From Pedosphaera sp. (GTDB lineage: Bacteria; Verrucomicrobiota; Verrucomicrobiia; Limisphaerales; SXQI01), in the NCBI GenBank assembly GCA_025359965.1, contig JANYDC010000093.1:1-41145 (forward strand): a DNA stretch of 41,145 nucleotides, read 5' to 3'. Below are positions 18,901 through 26,109 of this stretch, one piece after another; within the stretch, counting starts at the first letter, position 1; every line of letters starts with the position of its first letter. A model generated the notes under the pieces. The model was not told the origin of the DNA, ran no database searches, and was given only the letters and a program-made list of their open reading frames with translations. The position numbers and the translations under genes are program-made.

Positions 18901-19017
18901 ACGCATCTGAGTGCCGGTCTGCGCCCGGACGGACCATCCAGGGACGCTCACCAGCACCAGACAGGCGATCCACAAAAAGCAACGCCTCACTAACGCAAAC
19001 AGGTTCACACCAGTCAT
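15937..19017 (-). CDS. Membrane sensor histidine kinase with periplasmic beta-propeller (Reg_prop/Y_Y_Y type)
   Basis: About 1026 residues starting at ATG 19017, which overlaps the glycosyltransferase stop as ATGA; a longer start at 19041 is less likely. A signal segment (CFLWIACLVLVSVPGWSVRAQ) is followed by about 600 residues of two-component regulator propeller repeats (for example DGTVWVASNSGIWHY; DRNGNLLVATGRGLVSYF). Next come a Y_Y_Y-type beta-sandwich, one membrane helix (LVAVSVLGLVIILFLAGLAV), a coiled linker, HisKA with the phospho-acceptor histidine in GTLASGIAHDFNNIL, and HATPase_c with NLMLNAMDALPGRG, DQGAGMPVDV and RGTGLGLSMVFEL. The propeller would sense an external ligand, often polysaccharide-derived in related proteins, and pass phosphate to the response regulator 35 bases downstream. 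There is no fused receiver or AraC domain, unlike the Bacteroides hybrid systems. Confidence 0.9.
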   Translation of the reverse strand: MTGVNLFALVRRCFLWIACLVLVSVPGWSVRAQTGTQMRSFRLSNGYPVSVSLTPKGGLWVRHGEVPAATLFDGYTRTTIDLPEAGNSRLVESRSGQIWSSSAEGLLLYERGEWSRHTIVAMRDELRNNPMRQLRPVSLVAAEVNRVFVLLPGQLFEYASDTAVSTVVLMQEQFALGKFIEMFEASDGGIWVIAEMGFLKLSGPLRRISATSERKVFQLPAGHQLLKLIRAAEDGAGNLVAVANFDSAGASRAIVELRSESVWFSEFHEDRTRQVWRGWDGALWAMSYNSLVRMQNSNFVPIDRYTSGGPNYDALALTNGTFWIGSGEGVQRYGPSLWRSPAGLLKADVPVYALENSSSNSLHCFATSEGLVEWRETGSKLVPWPEDFDPIFQARDGVYRLTNGLVLIGTATRSLLYSSREGKFSRLEHPAKRAIRVIGQLHDGSLLFKTHPLDGRAQFRIEVFDGTTFRHYLEPDADASWGADVWYAVPTTSGDVYLGTVNGLAVRRAGEVTVEFMPVSSGIASERPVCVAEVGEGRIWAGTSDKIFELRNRRWEVIQTEIDRPNSILSTRDGTVWVASNSGIWHYFGGTWLHHEVEEGLPSGVVHDLATDRNGNLLVATGRGLVSYFPASDTDAPRTLEPIFDPSSEEGTLVRFRGVDKWDQTRAERLLYSYKLDEGQWTLFSTVTSKVFRDVGAGRHALEIRSMDRQGNRDPSSVQSSFMVVVPWFKDPRLVAVSVLGLVIILFLAGLAVNRHLQLVRSYAEVEQIVADRTRELEKANQEILHSQKMKALGTLASGIAHDFNNILSIIRGSAQIIASNVNDTEKVRVRVDRIQKVVEQGAGIVRSMLGLGRSDGQAAVLCDPAELLRETVRLMADRMPKEIECKVVTLGAVPRIQCAREVIQQILINLMLNAMDALPGRGVIRLEVSMCRDFPPQNLVLSPSPASAYLQLSVRDQGAGMPVDVITRIFEPFFTTKSLSARRGTGLGLSMVFELAKEFGYGLSVHSEQGEGSVFSLFIGIKNAS

Positions 19018-19685
19018 TTTAGTCCAACTCGGGATTCCCAACCAGCCAGATACTTGACCGTTAAAAGAAAATCCCTGAGCGTGACGACTAAGCTTCCGCC
19101 CCGCTCAAATCGGCGTGCCGAGGTTGAAACAGCGGGGTGCAATGAAGCTATGGCTCCCATCCTGCCCAACCTTCGGGAAAACTCCAGATCCTCGAACCGT
19201 GACCACTCGGGAAATCCACCCATCCTTGCCCACGCGGATTTGCGAACAAACATGGCTTGATCACCCAAATGCCAACCCAAGGTGCGATTGCGCAGCGAAG
19301 CCAGTCTGCAGGTCCAACGCAGAACCAGGGAAGGGCTTCGAAAGGTTCGATGAAATCCTCCTCCAAGCAAACGCCAATCACCCTCCATGGCCGTTAGCAG
19401 ACTCTCGTAATGCGCCCCATTGATCCAAGTATCGGCATGCACGATCCAAACCACATCTGCACAGACAGATTGGATTCCAAGATTGATCTGAGGCCCCCTG
19501 CCTGCCACCTTCGACTCGAGCACTTCAACCCCCAAAGCCCGAGCCACCTCTACAGTCCCATCGCTGCTTCCTCCATCGACCACCACGACGCAAAGCTTGG
19601 GCCGGACGGCCAGGAGACGCGAGAGCGTTTCTGGAAGCTCCTTCGCTTCGTTTTTGGCTGGAATAATGACCGCAACCGAGGTCAT
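19014..19685 (-). CDS. Family 2 glycosyltransferase, TIGR04283-like
   Basis: 223 residues of GT-A fold. VAVIIPAKNEAKELPETL and VVVVDGGSSDGTVEVA form the nucleotide-sugar site, VAGRGPQINLGI is typical of the TIGR04283 branch, VWIVHADTW supplies the DxD-like metal motif (HAD), and LGDQAMFVRKSAW and FEDLEFSRRL complete the pattern. It transfers a sugar from a nucleotide donor at the inner face of the membrane; the acceptor is unknown. It overlaps the kinase start by ATGA and begins 7 bases after the M42-type peptidase stop, so it belongs to the same minus-strand operon. Confidence 0.85.
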   Translation of the reverse strand: MTSVAVIIPAKNEAKELPETLSRLLAVRPKLCVVVVDGGSSDGTVEVARALGVEVLESKVAGRGPQINLGIQSVCADVVWIVHADTWINGAHYESLLTAMEGDWRLLGGGFHRTFRSPSLVLRWTCRLASLRNRTLGWHLGDQAMFVRKSAWARMGGFPEWSRFEDLEFSRRLGRMGAIASLHPAVSTSARRFERGGSLVVTLRDFLLTVKYLAGWESRVGLK

Positions 19686-19692
19686 TGCTTGT

Positions 19693-20775
19693 TCACGGCA
19701 CGCGGTTCAAAAGTTGGGGAGTGGCCTCAGAAGCCAGCTTTTCCAACCGCGCATGGAGCAAGGTGGGCGATGACAATTTATCAGCCAGTGATTTCGCCCC
19801 TTCGCTCAACAAGCTGACCATGTTTTTGACATCCGAAAGATCTACGAATTCCGGTCGGATTTCCTCGTTTCGGCCGCAATTGTGGTAATTGCCAAGAGCC
19901 ACGCAGAGCGCAGCCACCGTGTAGCCGTATTCCTGCCATGCAGTTCCTTCGCAGGTTCCTCCACTCATCAATGCCCTTTGATACTGAAAATTCTTCTTCT
20001 TATCGGCGAGGCCAAGTGCCAGCTCATGGAAAAACCGCGAGGCCCGCGGGTCAAAAATAGAAGCCCTATCCCCCACCCTCAGGATCACACCCTTGCCCAT
20101 CTTGACCGGCGGCAATTCGCGGCTGGTCTCGAGAGAAACCACCAAGGCCTCCTTTGTAATTTTCCCGGCCTTTCCTGCTGCCAGCGTACCCCCAAAACCC
20201 ACCTCCTCTGCACGAGTCAACAACACAGAGGTATGCTTGGCGGCAGGTTGCCCTTTGATCTCGATAAGCACCGCCAGTGCCGATGCCGCCCCCACCAAAT
20301 CATCACAAGCCCGCCCTTTAATTATCTCCCTTTTCAGCTTGAACGGAGGCAAGTCCCAAACCGCAAACGAAGCGGACTCCACCTTCCTAAGCGTCTTAAT
20401 CTCGAACTGCAGATGCTGACCGTCAATTTTTCGCCCGAGTGCAGCCGGTTCGTTGCCAGGAAAAAGCCGCAAAGAGGTTCCTTTCTTAAAATATTCCGAG
20501 GGAACCCCTCCAAGAAATTCAGCCTTAAAGACCCCTTTGCCTTCCTTGGATAATACACGAAACCCGGGATGATCCAAATGCGCAACCATCAGCATCCGGA
20601 TTGCCGAAGGGTTTGCTGCGCCTATCAGCAAGTTGCCAAACTGATCTTTCTGCACCTTCATCGCATTTCTTTGGCAGATTTGCGCAACCGCCTTCATAGG
20701 TAGGTCCTCGAAATAAGGCGCTGCCGGGCAACGCATCAGGACCTCAATCAATCCGGCCAAACTCTTTTTTTTCAT
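19693..20775 (-). CDS. M42-family aminopeptidase-like metallohydrolase
   Basis: 360 residues. Metal-binding motifs of the M42 (FrvX/glutamyl aminopeptidase) family are visible: AHLDHPGF (His), GRACDDLVGAA (bridging Asp), TRAEEVGFGG (the catalytic Glu and a ligand Glu), VSLETSRELP (acidic ligand) and GNYHNCGRNEEI (last His). Between the first and second motifs lies the extra beta domain typical of the family. It is cytoplasmic, cleaving N-terminal residues from peptides; the specificity is unknown. The stop-start overlap with hemW at 20772-20775 (ATGA) makes co-translation likely. Several motifs deviate from canonical spacing, so a distinct subfamily of M20/M42 hydrolases is possible. Confidence 0.78.
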   Translation of the reverse strand: MKKKSLAGLIEVLMRCPAAPYFEDLPMKAVAQICQRNAMKVQKDQFGNLLIGAANPSAIRMLMVAHLDHPGFRVLSKEGKGVFKAEFLGGVPSEYFKKGTSLRLFPGNEPAALGRKIDGQHLQFEIKTLRKVESASFAVWDLPPFKLKREIIKGRACDDLVGAASALAVLIEIKGQPAAKHTSVLLTRAEEVGFGGTLAAGKAGKITKEALVVSLETSRELPPVKMGKGVILRVGDRASIFDPRASRFFHELALGLADKKKNFQYQRALMSGGTCEGTAWQEYGYTVAALCVALGNYHNCGRNEEIRPEFVDLSDVKNMVSLLSEGAKSLADKLSSPTLLHARLEKLASEATPQLLNRVP

Positions 20776-21992
20776 TCCGGTCGAAGAAACAGTTCTCCAG
20801 CGGCGTCGGCAAAACGAATGCCCTGTGCATTCAACCTGAAGCCGACCTCATCCACCTCCGCCCATCCGCGCTTCTGGAGATCGGCAATTTCGGTGCCCCA
20901 CTGATCACGCAGATCACAACCCGTTAGTTGAAAAAATTCCAACCACCCCCAACCCACTGGCATGCGCAGCCCAAAAGCCGCAAGCTCGCCCAATCTACCC
21001 TTTGCACTTAAAACCTCACGAGATTCAAGTGGCAGTTCACCCTTTTCCAACTGCTCACAATACATAGTGGTATTCGACCAGTTCCTTGTCCGATCCCCGA
21101 GGCGCGAGTCACTTGCGGGAATGTACCCAGCAGCCGAAGGCCCCAAGGCCAGAACAAACCGTCCACGCCAATAGTGTGTGTTATGGCGGCAGGCCAGCGC
21201 GGGCACACCATCAGCACCCAAAGCCCCGCGCGCAAAATTCGCCACCTCATAACGAGTCCAGCCATTCTCAGCGCTGCGCTGAACCAGCAGCTCGTACATA
21301 TCGCAGGCCAGCTCTTCATCCAAATCAAACTCGCCCGCCTGCAATTGCGCGTAAAGTGGCGTGTCATCCTCGTAAATCACCTCATAACAGGAGAGATGCT
21401 CACTCCCCAGCGCAAAGGCTTCCGTCATGGTCCTTTCCCACACTTCCATGGTCTGCCCTGGTATGGCAAACATCAGGTCGATATTGACGTTATCAAAACC
21501 TGCCGCTCTCAAAATATCGAAGGACTTAAAAACAGTCTCCCTGCTGTGAATGCGCCCCAGCCTTTCCAGCAGTGTCGTATCCAATGATTGTACCCCCATC
21601 GAAATACGGTTCACCCCAAATTCCCGCAGGAGCTTGGCCTTGTCCAGTGATACCGTGGCCGGGTTGCATTCAACCGTCCATTCCTGGGCACCCAACAAAT
21701 CAAGCCTCTGCATGGCCGCGAGCACTTTTTCCCACTGCCTGAGATTGAGAATCGAGGGAGTTCCTCCGCCAAAGAAAACCGTTTGCGGGCGAACCCCGGA
21801 CGCCGCCATTTCCATCTCGCGAATCAGCGCTGCCACATAGCGATCAACCTGATCCCCGCCCGGCAAATGAGAATAGAAGGCGCAGTACTCACACTTGTGC
21901 GCACAAAAAGGCACATGCACATACAACCCCGATACCTCCGAGGCTCGAGGGAGCGCAGCAAAGGCTACTGGTTCAATTTGAGATAACTCCAC
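20772..21992 (-). CDS. hemW: Radical SAM haem chaperone HemW
   Basis: 406 residues. LYVHVPFCAHKCEYCAFYSH contains the radical-SAM CxxxCxxC (Cys30, Cys34, Cys37) followed by Phe39, not the extra Cys of HemN; that points to HemW. Other markers are TVFFGGGTPSIL, ECNPATVS, GVNRISMGVQSL, NIDLMFAIPGQT and ACRHNTHYWRG, plus the C-terminal HemN_C-like domain (MPVGWGWLEFFQLTG). HemW binds haem and delivers it to membrane haem proteins. The start codon is GTG at 21990-21992 with no clear ribosome site, and the gene overlaps the end of hemQ by 28 bases, which suggests coupling. A shorter start inside the first 20 residues cannot be excluded. Confidence 0.88.
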   Translation of the reverse strand: MELSQIEPVAFAALPRASEVSGLYVHVPFCAHKCEYCAFYSHLPGGDQVDRYVAALIREMEMAASGVRPQTVFFGGGTPSILNLRQWEKVLAAMQRLDLLGAQEWTVECNPATVSLDKAKLLREFGVNRISMGVQSLDTTLLERLGRIHSRETVFKSFDILRAAGFDNVNIDLMFAIPGQTMEVWERTMTEAFALGSEHLSCYEVIYEDDTPLYAQLQAGEFDLDEELACDMYELLVQRSAENGWTRYEVANFARGALGADGVPALACRHNTHYWRGRFVLALGPSAAGYIPASDSRLGDRTRNWSNTTMYCEQLEKGELPLESREVLSAKGRLGELAAFGLRMPVGWGWLEFFQLTGCDLRDQWGTEIADLQKRGWAEVDEVGFRLNAQGIRFADAAGELFLRPE

Positions 21993-22783
21993 AAGGCAAC
22001 GGGTGTGAGGCGAAGGTTGATGTAGAATGGACCAAACTCTCCATATCGGGCGGTGACCTCATCAAAGCGCATTTCATAAACGATCTCCTTGATGGCATCC
22101 GTCTGATGCGCCATAAGCGTAACGCCCCACTCATAATCATCCAACCCGGTCGAACCAGTGATCAATTGGGAGATGCGCCCTGCAAACTTGCGCCCCACCC
22201 GGGCATGTCCGGCCATCAATTTTTTGCGCAAATCGAACTCCAAACGGTACCAGTTGTCATCCCCCTGACGGCGCTTGCTCATCGGATAGAACCCCATGAT
22301 CTCCCAATCCGCCATTTCGGGATACAGGCGGTACTGCTCATACTGGGCATGCCGCTTCTTCAACTCCTCCAACTTCGCCTCAAAAACTTCCGATCCGGGC
22401 TCCAGTTTCTCCGCGATCAAACCCTGCTTCATCTCCTCTTCGCTCGTCACGTAATCCGGCAGCTCCGTGATGCTGAGATAAGTAAAATGGCGTACCAGCG
22501 TTCCTGCCGGAAAACAGGATTCAAACGCAACCTGCATCGCACCCACTTCATCCAGCCGAGCCGCATAAAAAATAACCGCAATATCCGACTTGCCCCCGAT
22601 ATTGGCATAGGTCGCAATCTTTGGATGGGATGGAAAGGAATTTTGCGCAATCAGACCCGATAAGCTGAGAAGAACTGTGCTGGTCTCAGCAGTAGTTAAC
22701 TCGGACCAGCCCACTCGATCTATATCATAGAAAGCGTGAATCAGATGGATTCCCTTGGACAATTTCACTTCAGGCACACTCAT
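21965..22783 (-). CDS. hemQ: Coproheme decarboxylase HemQ (chlorite dismutase family)
   Basis: 272 residues from ATG 22783 (MSVPEVKLSKGIHLIHAFYD); the open frame continues upstream to 22867 but that part overlaps the receiver-like gene in a foreign frame. The catalytic tyrosine lies in GFYPMSKRR (Tyr166) and the proximal haem histidine in MAGHARVGRKF (His193), 27 residues apart, the same spacing as Tyr147/His174 of Listeria HemQ. GLDDYEWGVTLMAHQTD and YEMRFDEVTARYGEFGPF complete the family pattern. HemQ decarboxylates coproheme to protohaem in the coproporphyrin-dependent pathway. The gene sits directly upstream of hemW and overlaps it. The protein lacks the arginine of true chlorite dismutases as far as I can see. 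Confidence 0.92.
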   Translation of the reverse strand: MSVPEVKLSKGIHLIHAFYDIDRVGWSELTTAETSTVLLSLSGLIAQNSFPSHPKIATYANIGGKSDIAVIFYAARLDEVGAMQVAFESCFPAGTLVRHFTYLSITELPDYVTSEEEMKQGLIAEKLEPGSEVFEAKLEELKKRHAQYEQYRLYPEMADWEIMGFYPMSKRRQGDDNWYRLEFDLRKKLMAGHARVGRKFAGRISQLITGSTGLDDYEWGVTLMAHQTDAIKEIVYEMRFDEVTARYGEFGPFYINLRLTPVALWSYLKLNQ

Positions 22784-22805
22784 GGCGTTTATTATGGCAC
22801 GGGGG

Positions 22806-23180
22806 TCAATCCAACAACAATACTTGCTCCAACAATTGAGGCAACTGCTGAACCATCGCCTCGTCAAAAGCCACTAGCGTTGCCCCCGCAGTGACTGCTG
22901 CGGCATGCAGCTTTTCGTCTTTGCGCGTGGCAAACGCCAGAACAGGAATATGGTTGGTAACATCAGCCCGCCGAAGATCACTAATGACCTCCGCGACACT
23001 TCCTCGCTGACTGACCAAATCAGCCAGAATCACCAAAGGCTTGTGTTTAACCGCCGCTGCAGTCAAAGCGCCAATATCCTGCACCACCTCGACGCGGTAC
23101 CCTACGTCCTTCAACCGGTTTGCCAACTGGCTTCCGGGGAACAATCTTTCGTAAAACAATATGGCCAGCGGTGTCGTCAT
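22806..23180 (-). CDS. Degenerate receiver-like protein upstream of hemQ
   Basis: 124 residues with the length and strand/helix pattern of a single receiver (CheY-like) domain. It has LAILFYERLFPGSQLANRL at the first strand, PLVILADLVSQRG at the third and IPVLAFATRKDEKLHAAA at the fourth, but lacks the paired acidic residues after strand 1 and the conserved lysine after strand 5. The aspartate in ILADL could be the residual acceptor. It is probably not phosphorylated and may be a protein-binding module. It heads the minus-strand run, 22 bases before hemQ, and is divergent from the amidase (40-90 bases, depending on the amidase start). Receiver assignment is by pattern only. Confidence 0.6.
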   Translation of the reverse strand: MTTPLAILFYERLFPGSQLANRLKDVGYRVEVVQDIGALTAAAVKHKPLVILADLVSQRGSVAEVISDLRRADVTNHIPVLAFATRKDEKLHAAAVTAGATLVAFDEAMVQQLPQLLEQVLLLD

Positions 23181-23270
23181 ATCCAGAGCGTCGCGGGATT
23201 ACACCACCCCCCGGAAAAAATGCAAAATCTTTTGGAAGACAAATGTTTTGAAAGCCTCCTATCTCGCGCT

Positions 23271-24320
23271 ATGCTCTCACACGACTTGCCAAACAACCCT
23301 TCCCGAAATTTGCCTCGACGCTCGTTCATCCAACTGATGACGCTGACAGGAATTCTCAACGGATTAACTTCTCGAAGGGCGTACTCGGAATCGTCGATCG
23401 GCCGGCCCGCCCCGGTTATCAACGGCATCCCATACGTCAGCCTGCAATCCTGGGCCGCCTTCAATCATATGGACTTGCGCTCTCCCAAAAACGGCGAAAA
23501 ATCCGCCGACCTCACCGCGCGCTGGGGCAGGGCCACATTTCTTATCGATTCTCGCAGTGCTTCCATCAACGGCGTCAACATTTGGCTCTCCCATTCCGTC
23601 CGCGACGATGGGGGCCGCGTCCTCATTGCCGAGCGGGATATGCGCACCGTGCTCCAACCCATCTTGCTTCCCAAACCTCCCGCCAGACCCAGAAGAATTC
23701 GCACCATCACCTTAGACGCCGGCCACGGAGGCAAAGACCCCGGTTTCATGCTCGGGGCGCGTTCTGAAAAAAACTACACGCTTTCCCTTGCCCAGGATTT
23801 GGGGGAGATGCTTCTGGCCGCTGGCTTCCGTGTGATCCTAACCCGCAATTCCGACACCTACCCCGAACTGGAGGATCGCCCTTCAATCGCGCGGCGGGCT
23901 GGATCGGATCTGTTCATAAGCCTCCACTACAATTGCGCAGCCAGCTCTCCCGATGCCAATGGCGTCGAGGTTTACTGCTCCACTCCCCTTGGCACCTCAT
24001 CAACCAACGGTGGCGGCCCCAAGCAACTGCCCGAACCCTCCAACCGGTTCGACGACCAAAGCATTCTGCTCGCCTACGAAGCCCAAAAATCCATCGTCCG
24101 CACCCTCCAACTCAATGACCGAGGAGTACGCCGCGCCGGTTTCGTCGTCCTGAACAAAGCCCCCATGCCCGGCATCCTCATTGAGGGTGGCTTCATGTCA
24201 AACCGCGACGATGCCAGAAAAATCTTCGATAGATCCCATCGCAAACAAATGGCCCGCGCCATTGTGGACGCCGTCTTCGCATACAAACGGCACGCCGAAC
24301 GCGGCCTTCCGCCCCAGTAG
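23271..24320 (+). CDS. Tat-exported N-acetylmuramoyl-L-alanine amidase
   Basis: About 349 residues from ATG 23271; an upstream ATG at 23220 in the same frame is the alternative. The N-terminus has a twin-arginine signal (NLPRRSFIQLMTLTGIL), so export is expected to be Tat-dependent. A small beta domain (residues about 45-130, ING..YVSLQSWAAF to ILLP) resembles the copper amine oxidase-like N-domain found in wall-associated proteins. The Amidase_3 domain follows: TLDAGHGGKDPG (zinc His), then the zinc Glu in ARSEKNYTL, LFISLHYNCA (His) and PGILIEGGFMSN (catalytic Glu). It cleaves peptide stems from peptidoglycan in the periplasm, during division or wall remodelling. A GC-rich palindrome follows the stop. 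Confidence 0.9.
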   Translation: MLSHDLPNNPSRNLPRRSFIQLMTLTGILNGLTSRRAYSESSIGRPAPVINGIPYVSLQSWAAFNHMDLRSPKNGEKSADLTARWGRATFLIDSRSASINGVNIWLSHSVRDDGGRVLIAERDMRTVLQPILLPKPPARPRRIRTITLDAGHGGKDPGFMLGARSEKNYTLSLAQDLGEMLLAAGFRVILTRNSDTYPELEDRPSIARRAGSDLFISLHYNCAASSPDANGVEVYCSTPLGTSSTNGGGPKQLPEPSNRFDDQSILLAYEAQKSIVRTLQLNDRGVRRAGFVVLNKAPMPGILIEGGFMSNRDDARKIFDRSHRKQMARAIVDAVFAYKRHAERGLPPQ

Positions 24321-24334
24321 CCAAACTTTGAGGT

Positions 24335-24367
24335 GCGGCGGGGAGGCCTCGGAGGCCGCCCCACCGC
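24335..24367 (+). terminator. GC-rich hairpin after the amidase gene (possible terminator)
   Basis: GCGG-C-GGGG-A-GGCC, loop TCGGA, GGCC-G-CCCC-A-CCGC: an imperfect palindrome with two single mismatches, followed by TTTCTCC. The stem is strong but the T-tract is short, so terminator function is plausible rather than certain. Confidence 0.5.
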
Positions 24368-24410
24368 TTTCTCCATTGGATCATCACCACCTGCGGCGTA
24401 AACACGAAAA

Positions 24411-24441
24411 AGCGGCGCCAGAGTTTTGCTCCGGCACCGCT
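24411..24441 (-). terminator. Rho-independent terminator of the Gfo/Idh/MocA gene
   Basis: On the minus strand AGCGGTGCCGGAG pairs with CTCTGGCGCCGCT across a CAAAA loop, 13 pairs including two G-U, and is followed directly by TTTTTCG. It sits 18 bases beyond the stop of the minus-strand gene, so assignment is straightforward. Confidence 0.78.
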
Positions 24442-24459
24442 CTTTGAAAGAACATGAAA

Positions 24460-25833
24460 TCAATACTCCTTGCGTCCGCGCAGACCGGGCATCGGCACGG
24501 GATACTTTCCATCCGCTCCCACCAGCACAGGGGCCGCCGAGGTCGCCGTGAACTTATCGCTGTTGGGCGACATCTCGTGATCGTCCTTCAACATTTCTTC
24601 GTAAGTGATCACCTGACCAGTATGTGCGGCCTTGCGTCCCATGGACGTAACCAAACTCGCCTCTGTACCACGCTTAACCTCGTTGTAAGGAGTGTTGTTG
24701 CGGATCGCGTGGATCAAATCATCCCACTCCGTCTGATAAGGATTAGGTTCCGGCTGCGGGAATGCCCAAGTCAGATCCTTCTTAACCACTTTGTGCCCCT
24801 TGTAAGTGCGGCATTTTCCAGGGCTGTGGCCTGCTGTGGATACCACGCCCATCCCCTTCGTGCCATGCGCGTAACTGGCAAACTCATCATTGCACCCGCC
24901 CTGATTGCGCCCATACATGAACAACTTCGTGCCGTCATCAAACGTGTACTCCACATTGTAGACGTCAAAATTCTGGTCGATCGCCTCGCCGCGAAAATGC
25001 CGGCCGCCAATCGCCTGAGCCTCCACCGGCCACGAACCCTTCATCCACGAACACTCGTCAATCTGGTGGATGTAAAAATCACTGAAAGTTCCACCGCTCG
25101 CCCAAATGAAACTGTGGAATTTCTGAATTTGATACATCAAATCAGTCATGCCGCCCGGATTCGGAGGAGCAAATCCCACCATCGGCCCTGCCATGCGATA
25201 CGCCCGCATCATCGTGATATCCCCAATCTCGCCCGCTCGGATGCGCTCCAGCAACGCCTGCCGGGCCTTACAATGCCGAACCATCAAGCCCACCCCGACC
25301 TTCATATCCTTCTTAACCGATTCTTCCCCCAACTTAAACATCCGCCGCGCTGAAGGAGCATCGGGGGCCAGCGGTTTCTCCATGAAAACATTCACGCCCT
25401 TCTCAACCGCATAAGTAAATTGCACCCAACGGAACGCACAAGGCGTGGTCAAAATCACCACATCATCCTTCTTCAGGCTGTCAATCGCGTGCTTGTAAGC
25501 ATCAAACCCAAGGAATTTCTGGTCGTTAGGCACCTCCACCTTGTCCGAAAACTGCCGCTTCAACGCGTCATGGCTCGAATTCAGCTTCTCCGGAAACACA
25601 TCTGCCATCGCCACCAGCTTAATTGGCCCGCTAGAAGTCGAAATCGCATTCTCCGCCGCGCCAGTGCCCCGACCGCCGCAACCCACCAGCGCAACACGCA
25701 CAAGATCGCTGCCCGCCGCATGTACATGCGGAAGCGCAATTCCAGCCAAAGCCGAAGCCGCGGCAAGAGTTCCAGTCGTTTTGATAAATTCCCGGCGAGT
25801 GGGTGACGCCAGTGGCGTGGGTTCAGGGTTCAT
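24460..25833 (-). CDS. Tat-exported Gfo/Idh/MocA-family oxidoreductase
   Basis: About 457 residues from ATG 25833; the open frame extends 12 residues upstream. A twin-arginine signal (SPTRREFIKTTGTLAAASAL) is followed by the Rossmann domain with VRVALVGCGGRGTGAAENA, the DVFPEK dinucleotide-binding acidic residue, VVILTTPCAFRW and FMEKPLAPDAPS, which contains the EKP catalytic-lysine motif. The C-terminal beta-sheet domain carries FSDFYIHQIDECSWM. The reaction is NAD(P)-dependent oxidoreduction of an unknown sugar or polyol derivative; exported members with a bound cofactor are very common in Planctomycetes and Verrucomicrobia. The gene is convergent with the amidase; a strong terminator follows. 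Confidence 0.9.
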   Translation of the reverse strand: MNPEPTPLASPTRREFIKTTGTLAAASALAGIALPHVHAAGSDLVRVALVGCGGRGTGAAENAISTSSGPIKLVAMADVFPEKLNSSHDALKRQFSDKVEVPNDQKFLGFDAYKHAIDSLKKDDVVILTTPCAFRWVQFTYAVEKGVNVFMEKPLAPDAPSARRMFKLGEESVKKDMKVGVGLMVRHCKARQALLERIRAGEIGDITMMRAYRMAGPMVGFAPPNPGGMTDLMYQIQKFHSFIWASGGTFSDFYIHQIDECSWMKGSWPVEAQAIGGRHFRGEAIDQNFDVYNVEYTFDDGTKLFMYGRNQGGCNDEFASYAHGTKGMGVVSTAGHSPGKCRTYKGHKVVKKDLTWAFPQPEPNPYQTEWDDLIHAIRNNTPYNEVKRGTEASLVTSMGRKAAHTGQVITYEEMLKDDHEMSPNSDKFTATSAAPVLVGADGKYPVPMPGLRGRKEY

Positions 25834-26109
25834 GGTTGTAATTAGAAGACGAAGTGGGCCAAGAGGCAATTCAAAGATTGCAAATCACGCTCTTTTTTCA
25901 GGACAACCGTTTTTCAAAAACCCAAGGCAAATCCGTCCGCCGGTTGCCAAAACCACAAAAATGACACTTGCAACCCGTAGGCAGAGGGAGGAGTTTAGAA
26001 GATAGACCTTATGGAGGCCACATGCTCACCATTATCGGAGCGCGGGTAAAACGACCCGCAAACCGGGATCGTCGCCGGTTAGGGATCAGCAGAACAGACC
26101 AAAAACGCC

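Noticed and set aside
22784..22867. Longer N-terminus for HemQ
   Set aside because: The extra 28 residues are Cys/Trp-rich, overlap the receiver-like gene and do not match the HemQ family; the start at 22783 fits.
24454..25353. 299-codon open frame on the plus strand
   Set aside because: It lies antisense to the Gfo/Idh/MocA gene, whose motifs are unambiguous; the plus-strand product is His/Arg/Leu-rich without domains.
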